From contig WTPW01000437.1 in the NCBI GenBank assembly GCA_009809945.1, positions 343,855 to 407,854 of the forward strand: 64,000 nucleotides of DNA, in the 5' to 3' direction. The notes beneath the pieces are model-generated. The model searched no databases, was not told the DNA's origin, and saw only the letters and a program-made list of their open reading frames with translations. Positions 23,350-35,396 of the stretch are shown here, piece after piece. The position numbers and the translations under genes were made by a program. The stretch is from Gigaspora margarita. Taxonomy: Eukaryota; Glomeromycota; Glomeromycetes; Diversisporales; Gigasporaceae. Position 1 is the first letter of the stretch. Each line of letters begins with the position of its first letter.

Positions 23350-23530
23350 GTTATCGATTTAATTGTTGGATTTTGGAAAAGATCAATAATATCAATTGAA
23401 GAAATTTGTAACTGTATTTTCTTTTGTAATTGTAATAATGAAAGTGAATGACCACCAAGGTCAAAAAAATTTGCATTAATATCTGGTTCTTCTTCTGATT
23501 CAAGGATTTCCTGCCATATAGCTTATAGAT
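23350..23530 (-). pseudogene. Peptidyl carrier protein remnant
   Basis: INANFFDLGGHSLSLLQLQ (about 23480-23425) carries the LGGHS motif; its Ser is the phosphopantetheine site. An in-frame stop at 23523 separates it from the adenylation domain. Confidence 0.88.
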
Positions 23531-24618
23531 ATGAAACAAGTGAGACATTGGAATTTTTATGTTGAGGGTTTGTAATTTTTTCGGGTGCAATAATTTTCTT
23601 TAATAATTTAGTCATAATGCTCTTAACCCTTGAATAATTAGTCTTTCTAATATATGTGCATGGTAAATTATCAACTGGTATAATATATGGATTTTGAAAT
23701 TTTGGCATTGTTTTGTTTAATTTATTTTGAATTACTTTATGTTCTAAATCTTTTGGCATAACAAATGCAACTAAAGATTTTTTTTCTTCATTAACTTGAA
23801 CTGATGCATAACCAATTTCTGGACATTTACTCAAAATAATGGTTTCAACTTCAGAAAGTTCGATTCAAAATCCTTGAAGTTTCACTTGACGAACAAATCT
23901 TCCTAAAAATATAATATTACCATCTTCTAGAATACATCCTTGATCACCAGAATGATATAAACGTTTTTGTAATTTCAGATGAAATATAAATTGTTCTTTA
24001 TTGAGATTATTCTGTTTCAAATATCCTCAAGCCAATTCAACACTGCCAATCAATATTTCTCCTTTGTTATTTACTAATTCTTCTGTTATTGGATCACAAA
24101 TATATATAGATGTATGATCATGTGGGATACCAATTGTTGAAGCTATTTTGATAAGAGTTTTTTCAGTTAAGATGTCATAAATTGTTGCCATAACACATGT
24201 TTCAGTAGGACTGTATGTATTGAGAAATTTCTTAAGACGATTCTTCCAAATGTTTGCTAATTTATTTGGAAGAACTTCTCCACAAACTTCAAGATATTTT
24301 AAAGTTGGACTACAGTTATCAGGCAATATGGTGGCCAAAATACTTGGTACAACTGTTATTGCTTCTATTTCGTTACTTTTAATAACATTCAATAAGTAAT
24401 CTCCAACTAGTAATTTTGGATTTTTCGCAAAACAAATAGTTGAACCACTGGTTATTGCCATAGCCCACCCATTAATAATGCGTCAAGAGTTATGGATAAC
24501 ACTTATAACACTTTAATTCCACCATCTTTATGTCTTAAATGTTCAAATCTGGTGTTCATAAATAACCTTGTAATATTCTTATATTTCAACAATATGCTTT
24601 TTGGTTTTCTAGTTGTTT

Positions 24619-24699
24619 CTAAAATGATCAAAATTCAATTTTATTTAATAAATTTTTTATGTGATAAACATCAATAAAATTAAACTTTTTTTTTTATAC
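24619..24699 (-). other. Probable 81-nt GT-AG intron in the adenylation domain
   Basis: The reading frame up to YVIYTL ends at GT (24699) and resumes after TTTTAG (24619) with TTRKPK, exactly where the A3 core continues. Length and AT content match the introns of the Kelch gene at 50 kb. Confidence 0.65.
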
Positions 24700-25013
24700 C
24701 TAAAGTGTATATGACATAGCAAAGATTTTCTCCATGGCATAATGATTCGAATGTGTCATCAGATTGTTTGGTTATCTCTATTATATTTCCTTGAATTATT
24801 TTACCAGAAAAGTTTTCAATCCAATTATTGTATTCCTCTTTAGTGATAAAATATGAAACAACAGAATCTCTAATTATATAAATTCTTCCTTTCTATTGGA
24901 TACGTTTTATCAATAGAAACATAAACACCGCCAGTTTTAAGAATTCCTAATATCCAAGGAATTATATATTTTTCCTGGTTTAGATGAATCGCAACTAGGG
25001 TTTCTATGTTAAC

Positions 25014-26658
25014 TAGTGTTTCGGGCGAAATCCATTTCCAAAATCCGAAAGGCGAAACCGAAATACTCCCAAAGGCGAAATAAATCCGAAATTTCCGAAA
25101 TTTCCGAAATTTCCGAAATGGGCGAAACTTCCGAAATCTGGCGAAACCTCCGAAACCCGGCGAAACCGAAATGGCGAAATTTCCGAAACTTTTTCGATTT
25201 TTTTTTTTTTTACTTTTTTGGATTTCTATTGTTGTATTACAGAATTATAAGTTAATTCATAATTTATTTTGTAATTACTAATATTAACCCTATGCGTTGA
25301 CGATAGTCACGCTAGGGTTATTATCGCGAGGATAACCTTTTGTGGCTTATATGAAAAAGTAATAGTATATGATTGTATGCAGTGAAGATTATAGATATGC
25401 ATGTGATAAATATTATAGGTACAGTACGTACGTATGTACGTACGTATGCATGCGGCAGAGATTATAAAGATACATGTAGGAGTAAATGGTAAATCTCAGT
25501 GCTTTCTTACTTCGCTTGTCTTCTCTTCGATGCCCGATTATAATCTGGCTCCCATCCCTCCCGCCCTCTCTCTCATTCATTGCACCTAGCGCCCTGCCTG
25601 TTGTCATGTGTAACGAGTTGAATGCGCCACACCATAGCGTAGGCTCGAACTCGCTATTTTATGTGGACGTTATCATGAGTACCGAGTTGAAGCGTGGGGT
25701 CAACTCGCTACACTTATAAAAGTTAATATTGTCATGTGTAAAGAGTTGAATGCGCCGCTATATAAAAATGATATCATGTGTAATGAGGTGAATGCGCCGC
25801 ATCATAGCGTGGGCTCGAACTCACTATTATAAAAATTGATGTTGTATGTAACGAGTGAATGTGCTACATCATAAGCGAAAAAAAAACATAGAATGCGCCA
25901 CACATTACAGCATTAGCGTTGGCGATCCTCAATTATGCTTCGTCACCTGAGCATATTCACATGTACATAGAGTTGTTACATGTATCTTCATAATGTCTAA
26001 TAAAGACAGCGTTTAATATGAAATCCGAGTGAGAATAATTGATTTTCTCTATCTCTTAATACAGTGTGTAGGCAACTTAGCTTGCCAAAACATAGTAATA
26101 TGTGAAATATACATACAAAGAACAATACTAGGTAAAATAGCTTAACTTATATATAATTTCAAATATTTATTTAAAATTTCAATATTAAATATTTATTTAA
26201 AATTTATAGTATTAAATATATTTAGGCTAAAAAAAAATAATATAAAATAAAATTTATAAAATAAAAATTTATAAAAATTTAAAATATATAAGTAAAAAAT
26301 TTTAAAAATACATAAATAATATTAGAATTAGGATTTGCAAAAATTACTTAACAAATAAAGGAAATGATCGCTATTCACATGTTGCGGATATATATAAGTG
26401 TCATGCTCCGTTTCACTATGCTCTAGGTATTTTTTCCAATAAAATTTCTGATATTAGATTTCGGAACTTTCGCCAGGTTTCGGTTTTCGCCAATTTTCGG
26501 ATATTTCGCCAGGTTTCGGACATTTCGCCAGGTTTCGGACATTTCGTCAGTTTCGCCAGTTTCGGAATTATCGGATTTTCAGGCTTTGGGCGAAACATAT
26601 TTTGCCCTATTTCGGAAATTTCGCCTGGGCGAAATATATAATTTCGCCCGAAACACTA
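25014..26658. mobile_element. hAT-type element with TTTCGGCGAAA-type repeats, inside the NRPS gene
   Basis: TIRs TAGTGTTTCGGGCGAAAT and ATTTCGCCCGAAACACTA, with a perfect 8-bp duplication ATGTTAAC (25006-25013, 26659-26666). Both ends (about 190 and 240 bp) are built from short GGCGAAA and TTTCCGAAA phrases in opposite orientation. The middle holds a foreign segment (25287-26042) shared in inverted orientation with 35543-37319. No transposase. Confidence 0.92.
25287..26042 (+). repeat. Dispersed repeat copy 1 (inverted copy at 35.5-37.3 kb)
   Basis: Begins CCCTATGCGTTGACGATAGT and ends GAATAATT. Contains a GTAC-repeat patch (25417-25450) and four to five ~95-bp tandem units with GAGTTGAATGCGCC and GGGCTCGAACTC. 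ORFs here are by-products of the repeat units. Confidence 0.75.
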
Positions 26659-26759
26659 ATGTTAACCCCAATTTAAAAAAAGTATCGAGCAATTTGATTG
26701 CTCTTTTTATCTAATTGTTCATATATCATTGATAATCCAAGTTCTCCCATATATAATGC

Positions 26760-27577
26760 TAGTTGATTTGGTAGTTTCCTTGCTTGTTGTTGAAAAAGTT
26801 CATGGATTGTTGGAAAGGTTTGTGATATTGATGTATCATTTTCGAATTAGACTTTAATTTGATCGAGGTTGAGCTATCTTGATCGCTTAAAATAAGTTTT
26901 GGAATTATTAATTCAAAGTCATTGTAATTTTTCATTATGTTCATTACTTTTAAAAATTGTTCTCCCATTAATTTAATATTATAAATATTAAACATTGTTG
27001 AATCATAATTGATATTAAATATTATCGTGTCATCTGATTGTTCGCTAAAATCAAATCTACCCATTCCTCATGTTGAGTGATAAAACTGTCAAATTTTACC
27101 CCATTAAGAATTGGCAAAGATTCACCGGATAACAACTTATGAAATCAATCAATAAATTATTATTTCCTAGACCATCCATAACAATATGGTGACAGAAAAT
27201 ATATATTTTATGATCTAATTTAATCGGGTCCACAAAAGGATAGAATCGAATAGGACTAAATTATCTCTATTTTCTGCGGGAGTCATCATCAGATGAACAA
27301 CATTTTTCACATGATCTGCCGGATATTCTCTTCGATAACATTTTATGGGCTTTCCATCTTCATCTTTATCATGAAAGGTACTTCGTAAAAGATTATGCCT
27401 TGAAATTAAGTTGTTAGTGGAAAAAATAATTTCTTGAATATATTTAGTTTTGTCCACATCAGTAATAGTGATTACGTTGTAATTATAGGATTTGGGATCA
27501 CTACAATATTCAAACCATAAACTTTCTTGGAATTTTGAAATAGGGTGTTTGGTATTTATTTGATTTGATTGATTCAT
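26760..27577 (-). pseudogene. Condensation domain remnant of the NRPS-PKS
   Basis: The N terminus has the C1-like motif SKFQESLWFEY (about residues 14-24). The catalytic HHxxxDG is present as CHHIVMDGLG near 27175-27205, but in a different frame from the N-terminal part (shift near 27240). A further shift near 27070 leads into MGRFDFSEQSDD, a late C-domain segment, and another near 26800 leads to the adenylation domain. Condensation domains form the amide bond between carrier-bound units; an N-terminal one suggests this module accepted an upstream or starter acyl group. Confidence 0.85.
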
Positions 27578-28114
27578 TTTATGTTTGAAGTTCTAAGTGA
27601 TTAATTAGGAACTTTTGGATATTTATAATTTTAATCGAGCTATGAATCACCAATAGTGAACCACACGATTACTGTTACTATGCTTATTACATTTCATTAA
27701 AAATAGGCTTTTTAGGAAGTGCTACATTTAATAATGTGAAAATTTTAATTTATTCTAATTTTATTAATTTTATTTCATATTTTAATGGCTTGTTATCATT
27801 ATAAATACATATAAAAAAAATTGTGCATATAACTTTAAAATAATTATCTTTTTGTTTGCCAATTTAATAATAAAATATTCATTTTTATATTGCCAATTAA
27901 ATCCTATAGTTTAATATGTTAACTTAAAACTAAATATGTCACCAGTATCCTAGGATATGCCAAATATATACCAATAACGATAACTGCTTTGATAAATACA
28001 TTTATAGTAATTAAATAAATGTATAATAAATTTCTTAAATTATCAATATATCAGCGGGTGCAAGAAATTTGGTTCATGATTTAGGTTTCATGTGTTCACA
28101 TCAAGAAATATATA
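27578..28114. other. 5' flank of the NRPS-PKS relic, AT-rich
   Basis: Probably includes the old promoter; no element recognised. Confidence 0.3.
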
Positions 28115-28953
28115 CAGTGCCGGATAGCAAAGAACATCTCCTTTTTTTAAAAAGTGCTAAAATTTGAGATGTATACTCAAATATGGCTAATTTTATCTAA
28201 CAAATTTGATTGGTTAAAAATGATATAACCAAACTTTTTATATATCAGATATTAAATGCCAAATTTTTGATTAGGCAACATCAATCTGATTCTTTGTTTA
28301 ACATAACGCCCCATTTTTTTTAAAATTTAGACATAAAATAAACACTCATTTAACCGATTTTTACAGGGCTGTCCCCAAATTTCCGGGTCGGATGCGTCGG
28401 ATCTAGGTCGGCGCTTAGCCCTACTTGTTAGCAGGTTCTATAGCAAAATTATCAGCTGGGCATTTTTTACTTAATGAATGGGTATGATTTATTAGTAAAA
28501 TTTATTATGATCATGGGGCAAAATTGATTAATTCCGATCCAGCCGACCATGATTCCGATGCATTCCGAAGTGCCCGACCCGGAATTTTGGGGACTCCCCT
28601 GTATGAGTTCATTTAACCAGTCATTGCAGCATCAGCTTTTGACATTTTAACATTTTTTTTCAGCCAATAGAGCCGCTGTGTTTATTTTGTTGTTGATTGT
28701 TTATCTCACCCACTTCATGCAACATTTTTATGTTTTGTTAAACAAAGAATCAATTTGAGTGGCCTTTCATAAAAATTTTAAGTTCTAATAACATTTAAAT
28801 TATAAAAAAATAAAAATCTATTCTAGCAGAATTGTAGCTTCGAATAAATGCAACAAATCTGTAAAACAGATTTATTTCAAATCATTTGTTTTTAAGTTAT
28901 AGCATTTTTTATATTTTATATAATAAGTGGATGCTTTTTGCTGTCCAGTACTG
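28115..28953. mobile_element. Tc1/mariner-type non-autonomous element
   Basis: Ends CAGTGCCGGATAGCAAAGAA and the inverted TTTTTGCTGTCCAGTACTG, each next to TA (28113-28114, 28954-28955). Inner inverted pair GATTCTTTGTTTAACA / TGTTAAACAAAGAATC. Another element (28371-28603) lies inside. Confidence 0.75.
28371..28603. mobile_element. hAT-like 233-bp element, CAGGG ends
   Basis: Starts CAGGGCTGTCCCCAAATTTC and ends with the imperfect inverse GAATTTTGGGGACTCCCCTG. GTCGG/CCGAC phrases repeat inside. I find no 8-bp duplication directly at its edges, although TCATTTAACC occurs a few bases out on both sides. Confidence 0.65.
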
Positions 28954-28955
28954 TA

Positions 28956-30222
28956 CGGACATGTCACATGTACATTCTGTAATTTTGGCTTGAGTGCGTA
29001 ATGTCAGACGGAATTAAGAATAGGAATCATGAAAGTTGCGAAAAAATGAATGAACATAAAAGACGAGCAAGGTTGAGACAAAAATTCCAGATGATCTCCG
29101 AGATTTTCGAATGGAAAATATTTTAATATTGATATATAATTTCCCTTTCTTACTTCAATTCCTACTTTCAAGAGAGGAATATAATGTATTATAAACATCA
29201 AGTCAAGTTGCCCTGGCCTAAAATCTATTTTTTATCTTGCGCATTTATTTGCTTTAATTCACATGCTATTATAAATGTGCATTTTCCTTATCACCACTAT
29301 TATAAGTGTGCATTTTCCTTTTCATTGCTATTAAAAATGTCATATTTAGCTGTTAGTTAGTTGACCTTTGTTCCATATAAAGTGATTGGGGCTTTAAGGT
29401 TTCCTGCACAGTACATAGGTACGTACTTCATAGAGATATGTAGTACATCGAATATTTCCTCAATGAATAAAAATAGCCAGTCTAATTATGTAATTGATGT
29501 AATTAAGGCTCAATGGTGTCATTGAAAAAAGTGCTGTCCAACAGTGCACAAAATTGTGGCATTATGTGTCCCGATTTTTTCCGTCAATATATACAAAATT
29601 CTGCAGCTGGAAATATTAACATCTTATACGTTTTATTCGTGCTTTTTATTTTGTCGGTAACGCTTGTACTATTGATCTGATCAAAAAAGAATAAACTTCG
29701 CAAGTGTTTTTATCGAGCAGAGATCAAGATTCTACGGTAAATGGCTTAAAATCACTTGCCAATATTCAAGTTATTTAGAGGTATGTACTGTTACCTATCT
29801 AGATTAAGAGTTTGTGTCACATTCTATTACATGTTTATCATGGTAATTCAATTCTATTGCGATCGTACGGGTCCTATGCGGCATCGAATGTTGCGCAGCT
29901 ATCCTATTTAGTATATTTGACGTCAAAACTGTAGTTTAAATGAAATAAACTTCTACGTAATTACGTAAAGAAATCAATCAAGTGATAATTATCTGCAAAC
30001 CGTAATAATATTAATCTACATTCTCTTTCGAAAACACACTGTATCGTGTGAGTATGAAAGAACGTATTGCAAAGAAACACAAACTTGAAGAATCAAAGTA
30101 CATGGATATGCTGTGAAACGGTGGTCAAATACTGTTATATGCGCTGGAGGAAGTCTCTTGATCTGCATATTATTGAATCAAAATTATTTTGTGTAACAAA
30201 TATGATAAACGATAAAATTTAT
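28956..30222. other. Gene-free stretch
   Basis: No supported gene. Small ORFs (for example at 29004 and 30067) have no motif and no homologue I recognise. Confidence 0.4.
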
Positions 30223-30230
30223 CGCTGTGT

Positions 30231-31485
30231 TAGGGTGTCCGATTATGCGATGCGATGAGGTAATTATGCGATTTGACCGAGGTCAATTATGCGATGAATG
30301 CGAAATAAATTTAAGATTATGCGAAATATTTAAATAGATTATGCGATCTTTGTAGTGTTGACAATCCTAAAATCGGCGGGTCCGTCGATGAATCACGAGA
30401 TCGGTTTCGTACAACCGTCAATGGGTCAGTTTGGGTCGAAAAAGGCGTGTTAGATTTGGCTAAGCGGTTAGGCAGAGTTGCGGGATAGTTTATGCAAAAT
30501 ACTTGGGTTTATCGTAGAACAACGAATGTATAAGTTTTTATTATGTATCGAATATGTACTTGTATTATTTATTAAAGATAAATAAAGGAACGTTTATAAT
30601 AATATATGTGATTTATTAGGGCAAAGGTGGGAATTGAATGCCGTTCCCAAAGGGCCAAAAGGCCTTTATTTATAATAATTCGAGTTCTATTTTTACACGC
30701 TAGAATTCTCTTTATTATTATTATTATTATAATCATCAAGATTCTTAGGATTATTGATATTATTAATATTATTGCTATTATGATAATCTTTGATATCATT
30801 AATATCCTGCGATTTCTCCGACTTCAAATAATCCTCCGAATTTTCCGACTCCTTTGAATTCCAGCGGTAAACCCTAATTTGGGATTCCCGGATCACGTGG
30901 GCACGTGCCTGCGTTCAGGTCACGTTTCGGGTCTCACAGTGTTATGCCATCCTCGGAATTATTCGGATATTGATCAAAAAAACTGTCTCGACCTTGCTCG
31001 TATTTTCAGTTCGTCCATTTTCTACATCGGAACTTTTCGGAATTTTTTTCCGCATTAGCTATCTATAGGACTAGCAATACCAGTCTAAAAAAAATTTCGC
31101 TAATAAAAAACATTTCGCTATTAGGTTAGGGTTAGGGTATTGCTAGTAGGTTGGGGTTAGAAGGTTATTTTATACCAAAATTTTGCAAGGAAAATTATTT
31201 ATTAGTATGCAGAAGTCATTTTCATAGCCGAAATTTCGTTTTATGGCCGATTTTTTCATTTATTTTTGTTTTTTGAACTTGATCTCGAAATCTGATTGGC
31301 TAGCGAAATTTTATAGCTGGTATTTTAAATACTGTTTAGCTATCCTATCTCAAAAATCATATCTAATCATATTTTAGCCACGTGCCCTGAATGCTTTTTT
31401 TTGCTTAATTATGCGAAGCATATGCGATGCGAAAAAATGGTCAATTATGCGCATAGCATAGCATCGCATAATTCTGGACACCCTA
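30231..31485. mobile_element. hAT-type element with ATTATGCGATGCG repeats
   Basis: TIRs TAGGGTGTCCGATTATGCG and the inverse CGCATAATTCTGGACACCCTA (to 31485), with 7/8 duplication CGCTGTGT / CGTTGTGT (30223-30230, 31486-31493). Subterminal parts repeat ATTATGCGA. The interior has a trinucleotide-like TTATTA run (30710-30800) and a short TTAGGG-like patch (31126-31165). No transposase; ORFs over the TTA run are low complexity. Confidence 0.85.
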
Positions 31486-31649
31486 CGTTGTGTACTGTAC
31501 ATCACCTGATTGTTGTCCAATTGCGTGATTGTAAAAGATTTTAAAATGCAAGTGATTCAATATAAATATGTTATTTTTCGGCATATCTATGAGTGATTGT
31601 ATGGGTGTGCAGCGATCTACAAATTTGATCAAAAAGTACGTACGTACGT

Positions 31650-33009
31650 TGTGAGGGGCTCCCGACCAAAACTTTTTTTATATTTGTTTACTTGGGAGAT
31701 TTTCCCATTGTTTATATCGTTACGATAGTATTATTTCTCCTATTATTAGTCATTGTTAGTTAGATTCAGCATAGCCCCAAATAGAATAGAAATGTGCCGC
31801 AGTGATTTCCAGTTTGAGCACATGGCAACTGCGCAAACCAGGGCAAATCCAGTTCTTGCACCTGGCATTTCGCTGCTAATGTTTGTTTATTCCCTTTTTC
31901 GCCAAACAATAAGAACATACCAGTTGTTGCATCTAGCTTCGCTGCCATTGTTTGTTTATTCCTTTCTTCTGCCAAGACGTGTAATTCATCTAGATTTTGC
32001 ACATGACAACTACGCATGCTATAGCCACAATCTAGTTTTTGCACCTGGCATTTCGCTGTCTTTCTTGTTTATTCCCTTTTTCGCCAAACAATGTATTTGG
32101 CCCAGTCTTGACACCGTTAATACTATGGTACTGGCACATGTAATTCCGGCTCCGGCACTAACACAAAGCCCGTTCTCGCCCAAATACGCCTCGAGGCGTA
32201 AGAAGCCACTTCTGACTTTCGCACAAAGGTATTGTAGTATGATGCGTTTCAATAGAGTTAGAAGAGTTAATCTAAATTTCAAGTATTTATTAAGAGGCCC
32301 TTTTCTCTTCAATAAAGAATAACTCACGAAGAGTTCGAATTCGAGAAAACTAAAAGTTCTAACTTTCGAAATAAGACTAAAAATGTTAAAATGTTATCCC
32401 TTGTCTTAAAACATTTATTATAAAACTGCTTATTGAATTTACCTTGTAACCGTAGAATATTCATTATTCTAAATAAATGTCATGCCGTTAGTTGTGACTT
32501 CGTAATCCGCGTTTTGAACTCCATTTAGTTTATAACCCAGTTAAAGAAAGTAAGATCGAATTAATCAATTTTCATATAAAAATATAAATCGATTAACCCT
32601 TTTGTTACCTGATTTATCGAACAATCAATCGCTACTATTGTTCAAATAATCACCTGCATCAATCCAATTTCGCTCTTGATCACGTGATGATCGTTATAAT
32701 TAACGATTGACATTTGCACCTTTTAACTTTTGTGCCTTAGAATAAAAGAGAAGAGTTATATAAATAGCTTGAAAGTAGAACCACAACAACAAGAATCAAT
32801 TATGACAAACAAAAGAAGTACTTATCTTCGCTTTACCCACGCCGCAGCAAGACCCTAAAGAATCTTGAGATCCGGACCAAATCTACCACTCCTCTTTCTG
32901 CCCACCAATTCGAGGATCAAGAGTCTTGCACTATCTAAAAACATTGGTTTAGATAGATAATGGTGTTGTTAGTTATTTTAGTTGCAGACTCATACCCACC
33001 ACTTTCACA
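31650..33009 (+). mobile_element. Probable solo LTR, 1.36 kb
   Basis: Starts TGTGAGGGG and ends CTTTCACA (TG...CA with a 5-bp inverted TGTGA/TCACA), flanked by a 4-bp repeat ACGT (31646-31649, 33010-33013). A TATA-like TATATAAATAG lies at about 32757, and AATAAA-type signals occur downstream of 32305. Two diverged direct copies of a segment with TTTGCACCTGGCATTTCGCT occur at 31855 and 32037. A 189-codon ORF (31753-32322) spans these copies, has internal repeats and no known motif; I do not treat it as a gene. No gag-pol is present, hence solo LTR. Confidence 0.5.
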
Positions 33010-33013
33010 ACGT

Positions 33014-33477
33014 ACAGTACATCAATTTGCAAACCGCGATAATTGCAATTAATTTTTCTCACCCATGATAAATAAAATTTTGTGTGGCATTCAATTTTAA
33101 GTAATGATCCATAAATAGTAACTTAAAAATTTATTTTGTGAATCTTTTTATTGTATAACTAGGTAAATGCACAGCATTGTATGTCCGGAGCCAATATTTA
33201 ATGTATACACTATATATTATATTTAACCTATAAGTTGATTACGATCTGTTATTGTTTTTGTCGATCAGTTGAATGTGATTGGTTGTATATCATATGACGC
33301 GGCCGGACAGACAAACATTTGTTGATCAAACCCTTTCGTAAATAGAGAGTCCTCCGCTTCGCTCCGGACTAATTAGCTTTTATAACTTATAACAAACCTT
33401 TTTGTCGAATATACCGGTATACTTATCTATAAAAAAATCAAATAAAAACAATTGTTTCTTATAAAATATAAAAATGG
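33014..33477. other. Spacer with a possible short inverted-repeat element
   Basis: GTCCGGAGC (about 33182) and its inverse GCTCCGGAC (about 33360) could bound a ~190-bp MITE with TA flanks. Otherwise nothing. Confidence 0.3.
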
Positions 33478-33618
33478 GATTCTTAACAGACGACTCTCAT
33501 ATTATTAGTGGCGTTTTTTTGATGTCTCTATATGGTTCGCACCATATTCTTGTACAAGAGAATGTTCTTATGAGAAAATGATTCATTATTAAATTTTTTA
33601 TGTAAGGTGTATTGCAGA

Positions 33619-34557
33619 TAGTGATGGGCAACGCGCGGGATTTTTAATATAAGATTATCTGGCCTACGTTAGCATATCTACTGGCCCGCATTAACAAAAC
33701 ATCTGGCCTGCTTTAACATAAGTGGGCCAATTCCTAATAAGTATTTGATGTACTTACATAAAAATATTAGCGCGCACTAACTTTTTATTTATTTCTCGTT
33801 CCACATATATATGTACGTACAGAGATAATGCGCAAACTGTACGTTGAAATAGATTTTTTAAATTGTCATTATTAATAAAGTGGGAATCTAGACTTTTAAT
33901 TTCTTGCATAAAATAATTCACCAAGAATATTGTGTACCATATGGGCGAAAATCTCCAATTTCGGTGATTATTTCATATGAGTGATAAGGTTAAATAAATT
34001 TATGTGATTTAGATGATTATTGACTATTTGATCAGAAATTATAAGCTCGATTATGAATTTCTTAAGAGTTGTTTATGGATTTTTGTATGTATATAGCCTA
34101 GTTATAAATTTTTGTATGTATGTACAGTACTTGATCACTATAAATTTTAGTACATTTATACCTGATTATACACCTGATTACTTATAAATTTTTATACGCT
34201 TATGATTTGATCGCTTTGTTACCATTATAATTTTTAAATATGTATTTATATAATAATATTTTAAAAAAATTGATAAAATTAAGGCAAATCTGAATTGATG
34301 AATTTAATAATTATAAGATTCAAATGTTTTAAAAGTAGGTAAAGTCTATATAAGCATTTTTATTTGTAATCAATTTTATAAGAAATGATTATTATTTTAA
34401 CGAGAAATTACATTCCTCGTGATGATATATACATTTATATATGTATATATATTTATTAATCGTGAAAAATCAAGAGACTCTACTCGATCCCGCGAATCCC
34501 GCGCGGATCCCGCATCCCGCGCGGGATTTTTAAAAAATCGGGATTTGCCCATCACTA
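33619..34557. mobile_element. hAT-type element, TAGTGATGGGCAA ends, GC-rich tips
   Basis: TIRs TAGTGATGGGCAA and TTGCCCATCACTA with a perfect 8-bp duplication ATTGCAGA (33611-33618, 34558-34565). The tips repeat CCCGCGCGGGAT, unusual in this AT-rich DNA. The empty site can be read from the intact Kelch paralogue (49600 region). Confidence 0.93.
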
Positions 34558-35291
34558 ATTGCAGATAAATGACTAAGAAAAACTTGACCTCTGAATTTTA
34601 TGACTTAGTTCAATATGAATGTTTTTCAAAAAACCCATTATATGATTTTAATGTAATGTCATGTTTGGTGTTCTTTATTCGACTAGTTAAGATATTCCGG
34701 ATCCGCGGTACGCACTGGCTAGTGCACTTATTAATACTAAGTTTTATTTCTTCGGTGGAAAATTCAAAACTGTCTTTGTCACTAATGAAGTATGGTATCT
34801 TGATTTAGAGAGTTTTTTCACGGTCAGGATCGGTTCTTCGAAAAAGTCGGGTCTCAATGATCAGTCGGGGTAATCATGCGGATAAGAATCAATTGAGGAT
34901 CAATTGATGCGCATGACTAATATGAAATTCGGTGATTAAGGAAACGGATAAATGGTCGATCATTATGTGATTAAGTCATGAGTTAAAATCGTAAAGTTAA
35001 TTATGATGTAATTCATTTGGAATTGAAAGTGTATATATATGGAAAAATTGAAAATGAAGAACGGGTCATATTATTTAACCCTAATATAAATATTCAAAAA
35101 TGTAGCTTAACTAATGATTGGCGCCGTAATTCAAAATGCAATTTGTCGTAATGTAATAATTATTTATTGCAAAAGTCGTAATTGTAATAATAATTACGAC
35201 ATGTAATAATAATTACGACATGTCGTAATTATTACTACATGTCGTAATTATTATTACATGTCGTAATTATTACTATTGTAGTAATTATTAT

Positions 35292-35396
35292 TAGGCCACG
35301 TAAAGTTAATTTTTCGCTTTTTATAACCTGAGTTTCAAAATTTCGGCGGATGGATTTTTTTTTTAAAAAAAAAATTAACTTTGCATGGCCTAAATT
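35292..35396. mobile_element. 105-bp hairpin MITE
   Basis: TTAGGCCACGTAAAGTTAAT is mirrored by TTAACTTTGCATGGCCTAA with a poly-T/poly-A centre. The same AAAGTTGATTTTTC motif recurs at 48.0-48.5 kb. Confidence 0.6.

Larger units (their letters stand above)
23540..26795 (-). pseudogene. Adenylation domain remnant, split by an hAT-type insertion
   Basis: Start ELFQQQARKLPNQLAL (about 26785) continues after the insertion (25014-26658) with LKTGGVYVSIDKTYP (A2, near 24930). A3 is weakened (YTL...TTRKPK, spanning the intron). A5 NTYSPTE has Ser for the usual Gly of YGPTE. A6 ILIGSVELA-stop-GYL has a TGA at 24027 where Arg is normal, A7 is YHSGDQG, and A8 GRFVRQVKLQGF-stop-IEL has a TGA (23865) at the usual Arg. 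The A10 Lys survives in TYIRKTNYSR. Adenylation domains select and activate an amino acid as AMP ester; the specificity pocket cannot be read reliably here. Confidence 0.88.
18392..27577 (-). pseudogene. Hybrid NRPS-PKS megasynthase relic (C-A-PCP-KS-AT...TE)
   Basis: Reading the minus strand from 27577: condensation domain, adenylation domain, carrier protein, ketosynthase, acyltransferase, then a gap and a thioesterase ending at 18392. Each is described in its own entry. Such enzymes build a product by joining an amino-acid unit to a ketide unit on phosphopantetheine arms and release it with the thioesterase. The relic is disrupted by frameshifts in every domain, by stops (for example 24027, 23865, 23523), by an hAT-type element (25014-26658) inside the adenylation domain and by a SINE (19660-20678) between AT and TE. 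A likely spliceosomal intron (24619-24699) shows it was once carried as a eukaryotic gene. Reductive domains and the carrier proteins expected before TE are not visible, so a deletion between AT and TE is likely. ATG at 27577 precedes a good condensation start, so this is plausibly the true N terminus. Confidence 0.88.

Noticed and set aside
30572..30896. Three overlapping ORFs rich in Ile or Asn
   Set aside because: Arise from the TTATTA run inside an hAT-type element.
31753..32322. 189-codon plus-strand ORF
   Set aside because: Lies within the probable solo LTR, made of two diverged DNA repeats, no recognisable motif, and the reverse strand is equally open.
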